64,000 nucleotides of DNA, taken from Lachnospiraceae bacterium (GTDB lineage Bacteria; Bacillota; Clostridia; Lachnospirales; Lachnospiraceae). The stretch lies in assembly GCA_022652545.1 (NCBI GenBank), contig JALCRM010000008.1:62001-126000 (forward strand). Direction: 5' to 3'. The number at the start of each line of letters is the position of its first letter. Positions within the stretch are counted from its first letter, which is position 1. Below, piece by piece: positions 16,692-24,532 of the stretch. Both the position numbers and the translations under genes were made by a program. Under the pieces are notes generated by a model. It worked only from the letters and a program-made list of their open reading frames with translations, did not search any database and was not told where the DNA came from.

Positions 16692-18127
16692 GCGGGCAGA
16701 CGAAGGAAAAGACGGGCTGGGGCTTTCTGCAGACCGGCGGCTTGAAACTGACGGAAGGGGAACCCTTCCGTTTGATCATGCGGTTTGCGATACCGCTGTT
16801 CATCGGCAGCGTCTTCCAGCAGATCTACAATGTGGTGGATTCGGTTGTGGTCGGGCGTTTCGTAGGCGCCGGGGCACTGGCGGCCGTCGGCTGCTGCGGA
16901 CCGGCCTACAACCTGATCCTGGCGCTGGTCATGGGACTTTCCACGGCGGCTTCCGTCCTGATCGCACAGTCCTACGGCTCCGGAAACCGGGAACAGGTGC
17001 GCCGTTCCTATGCGACGGCGGCCGGTGTGATTCTGCTGTGCGGCGCCGTCCTTACGGTGGTCGGCCTCATTGCGTCGAGACCGCTGCTGCTGATCCTCGG
17101 CACGCCCGCGGACATTCTCGATATGGCTGCCTCCTACCTGCAGACGATCTGCGGGGGGATACTTGCGACCTGCCTTTACAACATCATGTCCAACAGCCTG
17201 CAGGCGCGCGGCAATTCCACAGTTCCTCTCCTTGTTCTGATCCTGGCGAGCCTTTTGAACGTGGTGCTGGACCTTGTTTTTGTCATCTGTTTCGGCATGG
17301 GCGTTCCGGGTGTTGCGCTGGCGACAGTGCTGTCCCAGATGTTTTCCGCGCTGCTTGCGCTGGTCTACTGTTCGTGCCGGATAGAGGATTACAGGCTGAA
17401 AGGCCTTCGGAAGGAACTGTCGCGGGAGGCGGCGGCCGAAGTATTCCGGATCGGGCTGCCGGCAGCCCTGTCTTCCTCGATCGTGATGATCTCCGCGATG
17501 TTCATGCAGCGGGTGGTCAATTCCTGGGGCTCTTCCGTCACGGCGGCTTACACGGTCGGCAACAGGACCGAGCAGATCTTCATGTGCCTCAGCTATTCCA
17601 TAGGGATGGCGGTCGGCACTTTTGCAGGGCAGAATGAAGGTGCCGAGCAGTACGGCCGCGTGAAAAAGGGCATGCACTGCGGCTATCTCATCAACCTGAT
17701 CTATACGGCGGTGATGGGGACTGCCATGTATGTTTTTGCTCCCCAGGTGCTCGGCATTTTTACAAATGACGCGCATGTGATCGCGATCGGCGTGCCGCTC
17801 GTACACATCACGGCGATCTTCAGCCCCGTTCTGGGGTTTGTTTTCATATTCCAGAATTTCCTGCGCAACTCCTCCGATATTGCGCCGACCATCTGGATGA
17901 GCGCCTCCGAGATCCTAGCGAGGAGCATTCTTTCCTTTGTCTTTTCAGCTCTGTTCGGCTTTACCGGCATCTGGTGGGCGACACCTGTCGGCTGGACGGG
18001 TTCCATGCTGATCGGGTGCCTGCGGTACCGCAGCGGCCGGTGGAAGCAGAAGAGCATCGCTTCAAGGCAGCGGCTCGCCGGTGCCGGGGATACCTGTCCC
18101 GCCGCTCCCTCTGATACGATAGTGTGA
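16688..18127 (+). CDS. MATE family efflux transporter
   Basis: Multidrug and toxic compound extrusion transporter, 479 residues with about twelve hydrophobic segments. The ATG lies inside the stop of the alpha gene (ATGA overlap), so the two are translationally coupled. Typical NorM/DinF-type marks: an N-terminal PLFIGSVFQQIYNVVDS segment and the repeat-half counterpart beginning FRIGLPAALSSS near residue 255. It couples export to Na+ or H+ gradients in known members. By position it probably expels the aglycone, or another phenolic product, set free by the lyase; the twin gene at 41453 has the same position. Confidence 0.88.
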   Translation: MSGQTKEKTGWGFLQTGGLKLTEGEPFRLIMRFAIPLFIGSVFQQIYNVVDSVVVGRFVGAGALAAVGCCGPAYNLILALVMGLSTAASVLIAQSYGSGNREQVRRSYATAAGVILLCGAVLTVVGLIASRPLLLILGTPADILDMAASYLQTICGGILATCLYNIMSNSLQARGNSTVPLLVLILASLLNVVLDLVFVICFGMGVPGVALATVLSQMFSALLALVYCSCRIEDYRLKGLRKELSREAAAEVFRIGLPAALSSSIVMISAMFMQRVVNSWGSSVTAAYTVGNRTEQIFMCLSYSIGMAVGTFAGQNEGAEQYGRVKKGMHCGYLINLIYTAVMGTAMYVFAPQVLGIFTNDAHVIAIGVPLVHITAIFSPVLGFVFIFQNFLRNSSDIAPTIWMSASEILARSILSFVFSALFGFTGIWWATPVGWTGSMLIGCLRYRSGRWKQKSIASRQRLAGAGDTCPAAPSDTIV

Positions 18128-18166
18128 TATGATGTTCATAACGGTTCGGAAATGCGGAGGTACTGC

Positions 18167-18838
18167 ATGCTCAGTCCCATGTTCTCCAAAATGAGTTTCC
18201 GGGAGAAGGCCGCTTACATCTGGGATTATTTTCACTGGTACATCCTGGGCGGTCTGGCGGCTCTCTGCTGTTTTGCCGTCATTGTGGCGCAGATGCTGTC
18301 CACGCCGAAGACGACAGTGTGCGCCCTCGTGATGGTGGACGCCGGCATCAGCACCGTAAACGACAGTGACTGGTTTGGTAAATGGCTCACAGGACGCGGC
18401 TATGATACCGAAGAAACGGACGTGACGACCGATTTCACCACGAGCGGACAGAGCGGCGTTTTAAGTGCGACTTCGCTGCAGCTTCTGGATTCCAAACTGT
18501 TGACTGATTCGGTTAATATCGTGTGCGCACCCTCCGCAGTCATGGATCAGTTTTCCGGGAACAACGCTTTTTCGGACCTTCGGGATGTACTGGATGCGGC
18601 GACGCTCGAAAAGTATGCCGGCGATCTTTATTACCTGCCGGACACGGATCAGAACGGCGACAGGGTCCCGGTCGGCGTACTCCTCGGACAGGATACGGCC
18701 TTCGGGCAGCAGCAGTTCTACACGGAAGCACCGGTCGCGGCACTGGTGGCTTCCACGGCGGACAATGCGGACGCTGTTTCGATGCTCCGGTATATGCTGG
18801 ACGGCACGGTGGAAAAAGCGACGGACGGTACGGAGTAG
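18167..18838 (+). CDS. Hypothetical single-pass membrane protein
   Basis: I do not recognise this 223-residue protein. Start 18167 follows GGAGG with a six-base spacing; ATG 18152 precedes the ribosome site. After about 22 cytoplasmic residues (MSFREKAAYIWDYFHWY) comes one membrane segment (about residues 27-48) and an extracytoplasmic part of roughly 170 residues with acidic, Thr/Ser-rich sequence. The latter resembles a periplasmic-binding-like or sensor domain only in composition. It is 39 bases after the MATE gene and same-strand, so possibly part of the operon. The stop codon is within a 40-base-period duplication. Confidence 0.65.
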   Translation: MLSPMFSKMSFREKAAYIWDYFHWYILGGLAALCCFAVIVAQMLSTPKTTVCALVMVDAGISTVNDSDWFGKWLTGRGYDTEETDVTTDFTTSGQSGVLSATSLQLLDSKLLTDSVNIVCAPSAVMDQFSGNNAFSDLRDVLDAATLEKYAGDLYYLPDTDQNGDRVPVGVLLGQDTAFGQQQFYTEAPVAALVASTADNADAVSMLRYMLDGTVEKATDGTE

Positions 18839-18892
18839 GGACGGGCGGCAGCGGACGGCAGCGGACGGCACGGAGTAGGCACGGGCGGCAGC
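18831..18892. repeat. Duplicated 22-base segment, period 40, plus GC-rich short repeats
   Basis: CGGAGTAGG-ACGGGCGGCAGC appears at 18831-18852 and again at 18871-18892 with one mismatch; the space between is filled by two copies of GGACGGCA-type units. The first copy includes the TAG stop of the preceding gene. The whole spacer to 18960 is a low-complexity GGC/ACGG-rich tract. Confidence 0.75.
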
Positions 18893-18960
18893 AGGCAGAC
18901 ACGGCAGGCACGGCGCGCGGCGGGCAGACAGCCCGGGGCGGCAGCCGGACGGGGCGGAAT

Positions 18961-21384
18961 ATGAAATTTCAGTTTTCGATCCAGCGCGATGAGAAGATGA
19001 ATGCGCAGATGGACTTCGAGCTGTTTTACCTGATCGAAGGCAAATGCACCTTCACCGTGGAAGACGAATCCTACAAACTTGGCAAGGACGATTTTCTGAT
19101 CGTCAATACGGACAAGCAGCACGGGTACACCTCGGAGGGGGAGCTGCTGTCGGCCTCGATCTATATTCCCTACAGCGAACTCATGCGTCTGCTGCGGCAG
19201 GAGCTGATCCTGTTCAACTGCAACTCCGCACAGGACGGCGGCAATGAACTGTATGACGAAGTGCGCCTCACACTGAAGCAGATCCTGAACGAGGAAGGGC
19301 ACGAACACGGCCCGGACGAGATCTACCTGCTCAGCCTCTACTACCGCATGCTGAACATGCTGACGCACAATTTCCTCATCTCGTCGGCGGATACGCATGT
19401 GATGGGGGAGAACGAGAAATACAGCGAGCGCTGCATGCAGATCCACGAGTACGTAAGGCAGAACTTCAACAAGCCGATGCGTCTGCATGAGCTGGCGCAG
19501 AAGCTTTTCCTTTCCGATTCCTATCTGTCCAAAAACATCAAAAAGATCCTGGGGATGAGTTTCCTCGACTATGTGAGCACGGTGCGCCTCAACTACATCG
19601 TGTCCGAACTGCTGTACACGGACCAGCCTATCGTACGGATCGCCATGGATTCGGGTTTTGCCTCACCGGCCACCATGAACAAGGCCTTCCGGGAAAAGTA
19701 CGGGATGACCCCGTCCTGCTACCGCGCGAAGCTGAAGAAGAGCCGCGTGGAAAAACAGCTGGCACCCGAGGAAGAAACGCAGGTGGAAAGCCAGGTCAGG
19801 AAGTATTTCCGGAATCTGTCGGATGCCCCGTCGGAAACGGAAGGGCGCAGCGTGCGGCAGGAGACCTTCGAAGCAGGGCACAAGGCAGGCGTACTGGACA
19901 GGAACTGGAACCGGATGATCAACGCCGGGACGGCGGGCGACCTCCTGAGTGCCACCATGCAGCGCCACATCCTGCGGCTGAAGAAGGAACTGCTGTTTAC
20001 CTACATCCGGTTCTGGGACATCTATTCCGGCGTCATGATGCTGGACATCCACCGGAAGTACGGCACCTATAATTTCGGACGGCTGGACAACGTGCTGGAT
20101 TTCCTGGTGGACAACGGCATGCGTCCCTTTATGGAGCTGGGCACCAAAAACAAGGTGCTGATCGGGAGCCGCGGCAAGTCGCCTCTTGAAGAGCAGGAAA
20201 GGGCTGCGTTCTCGAGCTGGGAAGAGATGCAGCAGTTTCACACGGCGCTGATCGACCACCTGGTGCGGCGCTATACCGCGCAGGAGGTCGGAAAGTGGTA
20301 CTTCGAGCTCTGGGAGCCGGAGCCCCCGGTGAAGCTGAAGGACGGACGCTATGAAGCGATCAGCCGGGAAGAAGCGGAGAAGAGGACGGAGGACTATCTG
20401 CACTATTTTACGCTGATCGCCTCGATCTACCGGGAAAGGCTGCCGGAAGTGCGGATCGGCGGCTGCGGGATTTCGAACCGTTTCGGGGACGAGCTGCCCA
20501 TGGCTCTGTTCCGCAAATGGGCAGTTGCGAAGGAACAGCCGGATTTCCTGTCTGTCTACGGATATCCTTACGGATCGGAAAGCAGCCGGCGCGACCGCAA
20601 CCAGTCCATCGACCAGGACTATCTCAAAAACTTTGTCCTGTCCGCGAGGAAGATGATGAAGGAAGCGGGCTTCAACCCGCCCAAGCTGTTCGTGACGGAG
20701 TGGAACTTCTCCATTTCCAACCGCAATGTGCTGAACGACAGCTGTATGAAAGGGGCCTATATCGTCCGCAACCTGATCACGGCCCTTTCTCTGGAAAACA
20801 TGATCGGCTACTGGGTGGGGTCCGACCTTTTCGCCGAGTATTCGGATGTGCACGGCGCGCTGTTCGGCGGCAACGGGCTGCTGACGAGGGACGGCATCGA
20901 AAAGCCCTCTTATTATGCCTTCCGTTTCCTGAACGAAATGGGAAAGTTTGTCCGCTCGAGCGACGAGAACTGTCTGATCACCGACAACGGGAGCGAGGAT
21001 TACCGGATCGTCTGCCACAACGGCAAAGCGCTCAGCTTCCAGTACAGCCTGAAGGACGAGGGCAATATCGACATTGCCGAGCAGGACAGTCTCATGGCGG
21101 ATGTAAAAAAGCTGCATCTGCATTTTGTGCTGCCGGCCAGGCAGGGCAGGACCTACGAGATCCTGAGCCGCTTTGTCAACGCTTCGCAGGGCAGTGTAAA
21201 GGATGAGTGGCTGACCCTGCAGCTTCCGGACGACATGAGCCGGGACGATACGGACTATCTGCGCAGGATCGCTGTGCCGGGCTATTCCCGCCGGAAGATC
21301 ACGGCCGACGAGGACAGTATCAGCTTTGACTTTGAGCTGCAGCCCAACGAGATCCGGCTGATCGAGGTCACGCCGGAGGTATAG
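18961..21384 (+). CDS. AraC-type regulator fused to a GH39-like domain
   Basis: One-component regulator of 807 residues. I start at 18961 because the cupin begins there (MKFQFSIQRDEK); the frame stays open upstream only across low-complexity repeat and the previous gene. Domains: cupin-like sensor about 10-75; two AraC helix-turn-helix motifs about 160-260, ending PATMNKAFREKYGMTPSCYR; then a GH39 barrel from about 310 and a C-terminal beta domain. The putative nucleophile is kept (VTEWNFS, near residue 578). At the acid/base site, canonical GH39 has WNEP; here ELWEPEP shows the Glu shifted by one. It may sense rather than cleave a glycoside. It follows the beta-alpha-MATE genes and precedes a terminator. 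Confidence 0.85.
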   Translation: MKFQFSIQRDEKMNAQMDFELFYLIEGKCTFTVEDESYKLGKDDFLIVNTDKQHGYTSEGELLSASIYIPYSELMRLLRQELILFNCNSAQDGGNELYDEVRLTLKQILNEEGHEHGPDEIYLLSLYYRMLNMLTHNFLISSADTHVMGENEKYSERCMQIHEYVRQNFNKPMRLHELAQKLFLSDSYLSKNIKKILGMSFLDYVSTVRLNYIVSELLYTDQPIVRIAMDSGFASPATMNKAFREKYGMTPSCYRAKLKKSRVEKQLAPEEETQVESQVRKYFRNLSDAPSETEGRSVRQETFEAGHKAGVLDRNWNRMINAGTAGDLLSATMQRHILRLKKELLFTYIRFWDIYSGVMMLDIHRKYGTYNFGRLDNVLDFLVDNGMRPFMELGTKNKVLIGSRGKSPLEEQERAAFSSWEEMQQFHTALIDHLVRRYTAQEVGKWYFELWEPEPPVKLKDGRYEAISREEAEKRTEDYLHYFTLIASIYRERLPEVRIGGCGISNRFGDELPMALFRKWAVAKEQPDFLSVYGYPYGSESSRRDRNQSIDQDYLKNFVLSARKMMKEAGFNPPKLFVTEWNFSISNRNVLNDSCMKGAYIVRNLITALSLENMIGYWVGSDLFAEYSDVHGALFGGNGLLTRDGIEKPSYYAFRFLNEMGKFVRSSDENCLITDNGSEDYRIVCHNGKALSFQYSLKDEGNIDIAEQDSLMADVKKLHLHFVLPARQGRTYEILSRFVNASQGSVKDEWLTLQLPDDMSRDDTDYLRRIAVPGYSRRKITADEDSISFDFELQPNEIRLIEVTPEV

Positions 21385-21462
21385 ACCAAAAAGCAACAGC
21401 GGAATTTTGTCATATTCCGGACTGTTCCGCAATTTCACATAGAATCCTTCACGGGATACATC

Positions 21463-21494
21463 AAAAAACAGCCTGCGTAAGCGGGCTGTTTTTT
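21463..21494. terminator. Intrinsic terminator
   Basis: AACAGCCTGC (21467-21476) pairs with GCGGGCTGTT (21481-21490) around GTAA, apart from one T-G wobble, and ends in six T. A run of six A precedes the left arm, so it could also work on the minus strand. It closes the regulator gene. Confidence 0.8.
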
Positions 21495-21586
21495 CTATGA
21501 TGGAAACAGTGAAGGCCGAATGCAGAGCACCGCACCGGATAACGGGAATATTCGGAACGGATATACGGAACAGGAGGAAAGGGCAC

Positions 21587-22606
21587 ATGAGCAGGATCAA
21601 ACGCAGTGTCAGTCTGTACAGTCTGCAGTATCAGTACATGACCGGAAAGATGAGTCTGGAGGATATTTTCAGGTATATGAAGGAACTGGGCGTGGAGGGC
21701 ATCGAGATCCTGCCGGATCAGATGCTGCACGGCACACCCGAGCCGGAAGAGGAGACATACAGGGAGTGGAACAGGCTCGTGGAAAAGTACGACCTGGCGC
21801 TGGCCTGCGACGATGTTTTTCTCAATACGAACCTGTACATGAACCGGACGCTGACAAAGCGCGAGTGTGTGGCACTCATCAGGAAAGAGATCGTCATGGC
21901 GCACCGGCTGGGCTTCAAGGTGATCCGCCTTGTGTCCATGGTGCCGGCCTGGATTCTGGAACCGTGCCTTGCGGAAGCCGAGAGGAACGATGTGACCCTG
22001 TGCATCGAGATTCACGGCGGCCTGGGCTTCGGCGTACCGAAGACGGAGGAATTCCTTGCGGAAATGCTGCGCCTGAACTCGCCCTACATCGGCATTGTGC
22101 CGGATACCAGCCTCTTCTGCCGCAGAGTGCCCCGCGTCGTGGACAATTACTGCCGCACGCTTTACGGGACCAACGACGAGATCATCGCCTATGCGGACAA
22201 AACATATGAAAACGGCTCGGACATGTTTGCGCTCGGCGAGGGAAGGGGCCTCGATATGGATCCGACCCTGAAGTCGCTCATCAGGGATCCGAAGAAGGAT
22301 TTCTTCTATGCGCACAACCTGTCCGGATACGAAAACCGGCCGCTGTCCTGCATGGACCCGTATGTGAAATACATCCGTCACTTCCACTTCAAGCTCTACG
22401 AGATGACGGAAGAGGGCACCGAGAACAGCATGGACTACGGCGAAGTGCTCCGCTATCTGCACGAGCACGGCTATGACGGCTATGTTTCGACCGAGTACGA
22501 AGGAAACCGCTGGGTGCTTCCCGACCGTCCCATCCCCGAGAGGGAACAGGTGGAAAAACACCAGGCACTGCTGAAGAGGGAACTTCTGAAGATCCAGGGA
22601 CAGTAA
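21587..22606 (+). CDS. C-glycoside deglycosidase alpha subunit-like TIM barrel (type 2)
   Basis: Xylose-isomerase-like barrel, 339 residues. ATG 21587 has AGGAGG upstream; the frame is open back to an ATG at 21497 without a ribosome site. It opens RSVSLYSLQYQYMTG, the SVSLYSYQ-type start shared with 23490, 38968 and 43363. Ligands: Glu in CIEIHGG, Asp in IVPDTSLF, Glu in STEYEGN. The third ligand region reads RHFHFKLYEM, where most barrels here have HGKF, so His-x-Lys is kept but the Gly is Phe. It is the only alpha gene that precedes its nearest beta gene. First gene after the terminator, probably with its own promoter in 21495-21586. Confidence 0.75.
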   Translation: MSRIKRSVSLYSLQYQYMTGKMSLEDIFRYMKELGVEGIEILPDQMLHGTPEPEEETYREWNRLVEKYDLALACDDVFLNTNLYMNRTLTKRECVALIRKEIVMAHRLGFKVIRLVSMVPAWILEPCLAEAERNDVTLCIEIHGGLGFGVPKTEEFLAEMLRLNSPYIGIVPDTSLFCRRVPRVVDNYCRTLYGTNDEIIAYADKTYENGSDMFALGEGRGLDMDPTLKSLIRDPKKDFFYAHNLSGYENRPLSCMDPYVKYIRHFHFKLYEMTEEGTENSMDYGEVLRYLHEHGYDGYVSTEYEGNRWVLPDRPIPEREQVEKHQALLKRELLKIQGQ

Positions 22607-22622
22607 GGCGAGGAGGCGCGCT

Positions 22623-23015
22623 ATGTTTGACAATAACGTATTTATCGAAGGGACCTGCCGGAACGTGGAAGAGGGCGGGAAGATCATCGGCTACGAGATG
22701 CAGACGCATATCACCTATTACCGCGCGATCCCCCTTTCCATGATCAATTTCATCGCAGTGGAAACGGACGGGGAAAAGGTGCCGGCGGAGGATATCCGTT
22801 TTACGCCGGACCGCATAGACTGGTTCACACTGGCGGAAATGACCACCGTGACCGGGATCAAATGGGAATATGACCAGGCGGCAACCGTACGCGTGCTGAA
22901 GGAAGGCGGTCTGTCTTCCGGCACGCACACCGTGCACCTGACAGTCTGCACGCGCACCGCGTACATACCTGTGCCGCTCGAGGGCAACATGACAAGGACC
23001 GTGGAGATCCGCTGA
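22623..23015 (+). CDS. C-glycoside deglycosidase beta subunit-like (DUF6379 type)
   Basis: Small beta-rich protein of 130 residues, start 22623 after GAGGAGGCGCG, 16 bases after the alpha gene. It contains TYYRAIP near residue 32, where the others have YYRG, so the Gly is Ala here, and the EGGLSSGTHTV motif near residue 98. N-terminal phrase FIEGTCRNVEEGGK matches the RNVxxxG pattern of the type 2 beta proteins. It is followed by a second beta gene, so its partner could be the alpha gene upstream (21587), and the second beta gene that of 23490. Confidence 0.7.
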   Translation: MFDNNVFIEGTCRNVEEGGKIIGYEMQTHITYYRAIPLSMINFIAVETDGEKVPAEDIRFTPDRIDWFTLAEMTTVTGIKWEYDQAATVRVLKEGGLSSGTHTVHLTVCTRTAYIPVPLEGNMTRTVEIR

Positions 23016-23033
23016 GCGGGAAAGGAGTTAAAA

Positions 23034-23435
23034 ATGCCGGAATTCGGGAACAGTGTTTTATGTGAGCAGGGATTCAGGAATGTGTCGGAAGAGGGCAGAA
23101 CGACCGGCTTCCAGCTGCGCGTGCGCATCAGCTATTACCGCGGCATCGCCCTTTCCATCCTGGACGGCTACGACATCGTCGTGGACGGCAGGAAGTTTGC
23201 ACCGGAGGACGTGTCCTTTTCCCTGGACGGGAAGACATTCATCGATACGGCCGATTTCGGAAAACATCCTGAGATCCGCTGGGAATACGGTGACAAAGCA
23301 TATCTGCATGTGAAATGTCCGGGCGGCCTTGAACGGGGCATACACGATGTGAAGGTGACACAGCGCATCGCCGTGCCTTACCTGCCGTTCAGCACGGCGT
23401 TCTACCAGGAGAAAAGGCTGACCATAGTGCAGTAG
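23034..23435 (+). CDS. C-glycoside deglycosidase beta subunit-like (DUF6379 type)
   Basis: Small beta-rich protein, 133 residues, start 23034 after AAAGGAG, 18 bases behind the other beta gene. It has FRNVSEEG near residue 16, ISYYRGIA near 40 and the PGGLERGIHDV motif near 102. It is clearly paralogous to the protein at 22623 by motif order but not a recent copy, since most residues between motifs differ. The alpha gene at 23490 starts 54 bases later and is the probable partner. Confidence 0.73.
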   Translation: MPEFGNSVLCEQGFRNVSEEGRTTGFQLRVRISYYRGIALSILDGYDIVVDGRKFAPEDVSFSLDGKTFIDTADFGKHPEIRWEYGDKAYLHVKCPGGLERGIHDVKVTQRIAVPYLPFSTAFYQEKRLTIVQ

Positions 23436-23489
23436 GCGGGCGGCGCGCAAAGCGGCGGCGTACCGCAGTTCGGTTTTACGGAGGAGACC

Positions 23490-24482
23490 ATGAAGGACGA
23501 GAGAATAAAGCTGGGCGTTTCCCTGTACAGCTATCAGGATGAGTTTTTCAGAAGGGACATGACACTGAAGGACTGCATTGAGGCAGTCTCCGATATGGGT
23601 GCTTCCGGCATCGAGATCCTGCCGGAGGAAATGATACGGGACTGTTTTCATCTTACGGACGCGTTCGTGGACGACTGGTTTTCCTGGATGGAGGAGTACC
23701 ATACGGTGCCGGTGGCGGTGGACGGCTTTTGCGATGAGAAGGGCCTCTGGAAGAAGGCGGGTCATGTGCCTTCCCTGGAGGAGGCCGTGGCTGTGCAGAA
23801 GCGCTACGTGGACGTGGCGGCGAGGCTCGGCTGCAAATATGTGCGCACCCAGATCCGCGACATGGACCTTCTGCGTGCAATGATCCCTTACGCGGAGGAC
23901 AAAAACGTCATTCTGGCCCTGGAGATCCACGCGCCGGGACACGTCAGGGATCAGATCAACATGGACTGGCTGAACGTCAGGGAGCAGACCGGTACACGCT
24001 ACCTGGGCTTTATCCCGGACTTCGGGATCTACGAGCACAAGGCCACGCCGATCATCATGCGCCAGTGCATACGCGACGGCGCCACCGCGGAGATCTGGGA
24101 AGAAGCGGAAGAAAAGAAGGCAATGGGCTGGGGCTGGGATGAGATGAAAGCCTATTTTGAACCCAGGTGCAGGACTTCCGGAGACATGGACGCCGTCTGG
24201 AGAGTGTACAACGTACAGCCGGACGATCCGAAGGATCTTCTGGAGATCATGCCGTATGTCGTGGGCTTTCACGGGAAGTTCTGGAACATGCTGGAAGACC
24301 TGACCGAGGAGAGCGTGGACTATGCGCCTGTCCTGAAGGTGATCCATGACGCGGGGTTCCGCGGCTACATCAACTCCGAATACGAAGGCGGCCGGCACAT
24401 GCAGGACACCGGGGAAGTGCGCGGCGTGGAGCAGGTCCGCCGGCACCATGCGATGATGCGCAATATTCTGGAAAAACTGTAA
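23490..24482 (+). CDS. C-glycoside deglycosidase alpha subunit-like TIM barrel (type 2)
   Basis: Xylose-isomerase-like barrel, 330 residues, start 23490 after CGGAGGAGACC. The sequence opens GVSLYSYQDEFF. The probable metal site is complete: Glu145 in ALEIHAPG, Asp177 in FIPDFGIYE, His261 in FHGKFWNM and Glu297 in NSEYEGGRH; His147 and Lys263 are also conserved among the seven. By family knowledge such a protein with a beta partner cleaves the C-C bond of 3-oxo-C-glycosides without a redox step. It ends the alpha-beta-beta-alpha block; the GH140-like gene follows after 50 bases with a GC hairpin. Confidence 0.78.
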   Translation: MKDERIKLGVSLYSYQDEFFRRDMTLKDCIEAVSDMGASGIEILPEEMIRDCFHLTDAFVDDWFSWMEEYHTVPVAVDGFCDEKGLWKKAGHVPSLEEAVAVQKRYVDVAARLGCKYVRTQIRDMDLLRAMIPYAEDKNVILALEIHAPGHVRDQINMDWLNVREQTGTRYLGFIPDFGIYEHKATPIIMRQCIRDGATAEIWEEAEEKKAMGWGWDEMKAYFEPRCRTSGDMDAVWRVYNVQPDDPKDLLEIMPYVVGFHGKFWNMLEDLTEESVDYAPVLKVIHDAGFRGYINSEYEGGRHMQDTGEVRGVEQVRRHHAMMRNILEKL

Positions 24483-24497
24483 ACTGTCGGGGCAGCG

Positions 24498-24519
24498 CCG
24501 GGGCGGCCATCCGCCCCGG
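24498..24519 (+). promoter_or_regulatory. GC-rich hairpin before the GH140-like gene
   Basis: CCGGGGCGG (24498-24506) and CCGCCCCGG (24511-24519) form a perfect 9-base stem with a CCAT loop. There is no T-run, so termination by this element alone is unlikely; it may affect RNA stability or translation of the gene starting 14 bases later. Confidence 0.5.
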
Positions 24520-24532
24520 GACGGGAGCGGGC

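Noticed and set aside
18523-18960. N-terminal extension of the AraC-GH39 gene by 146 codons.
   Set aside because: It overlaps the preceding gene in another frame and runs through GGC-rich repeats; the cupin starts at 18961.
19663-21600. Open frame of 645 codons on the minus strand opposite the GH39 part of the regulator at 18961.
   Set aside because: No family resemblance and no start context; the sense strand protein explains the region.
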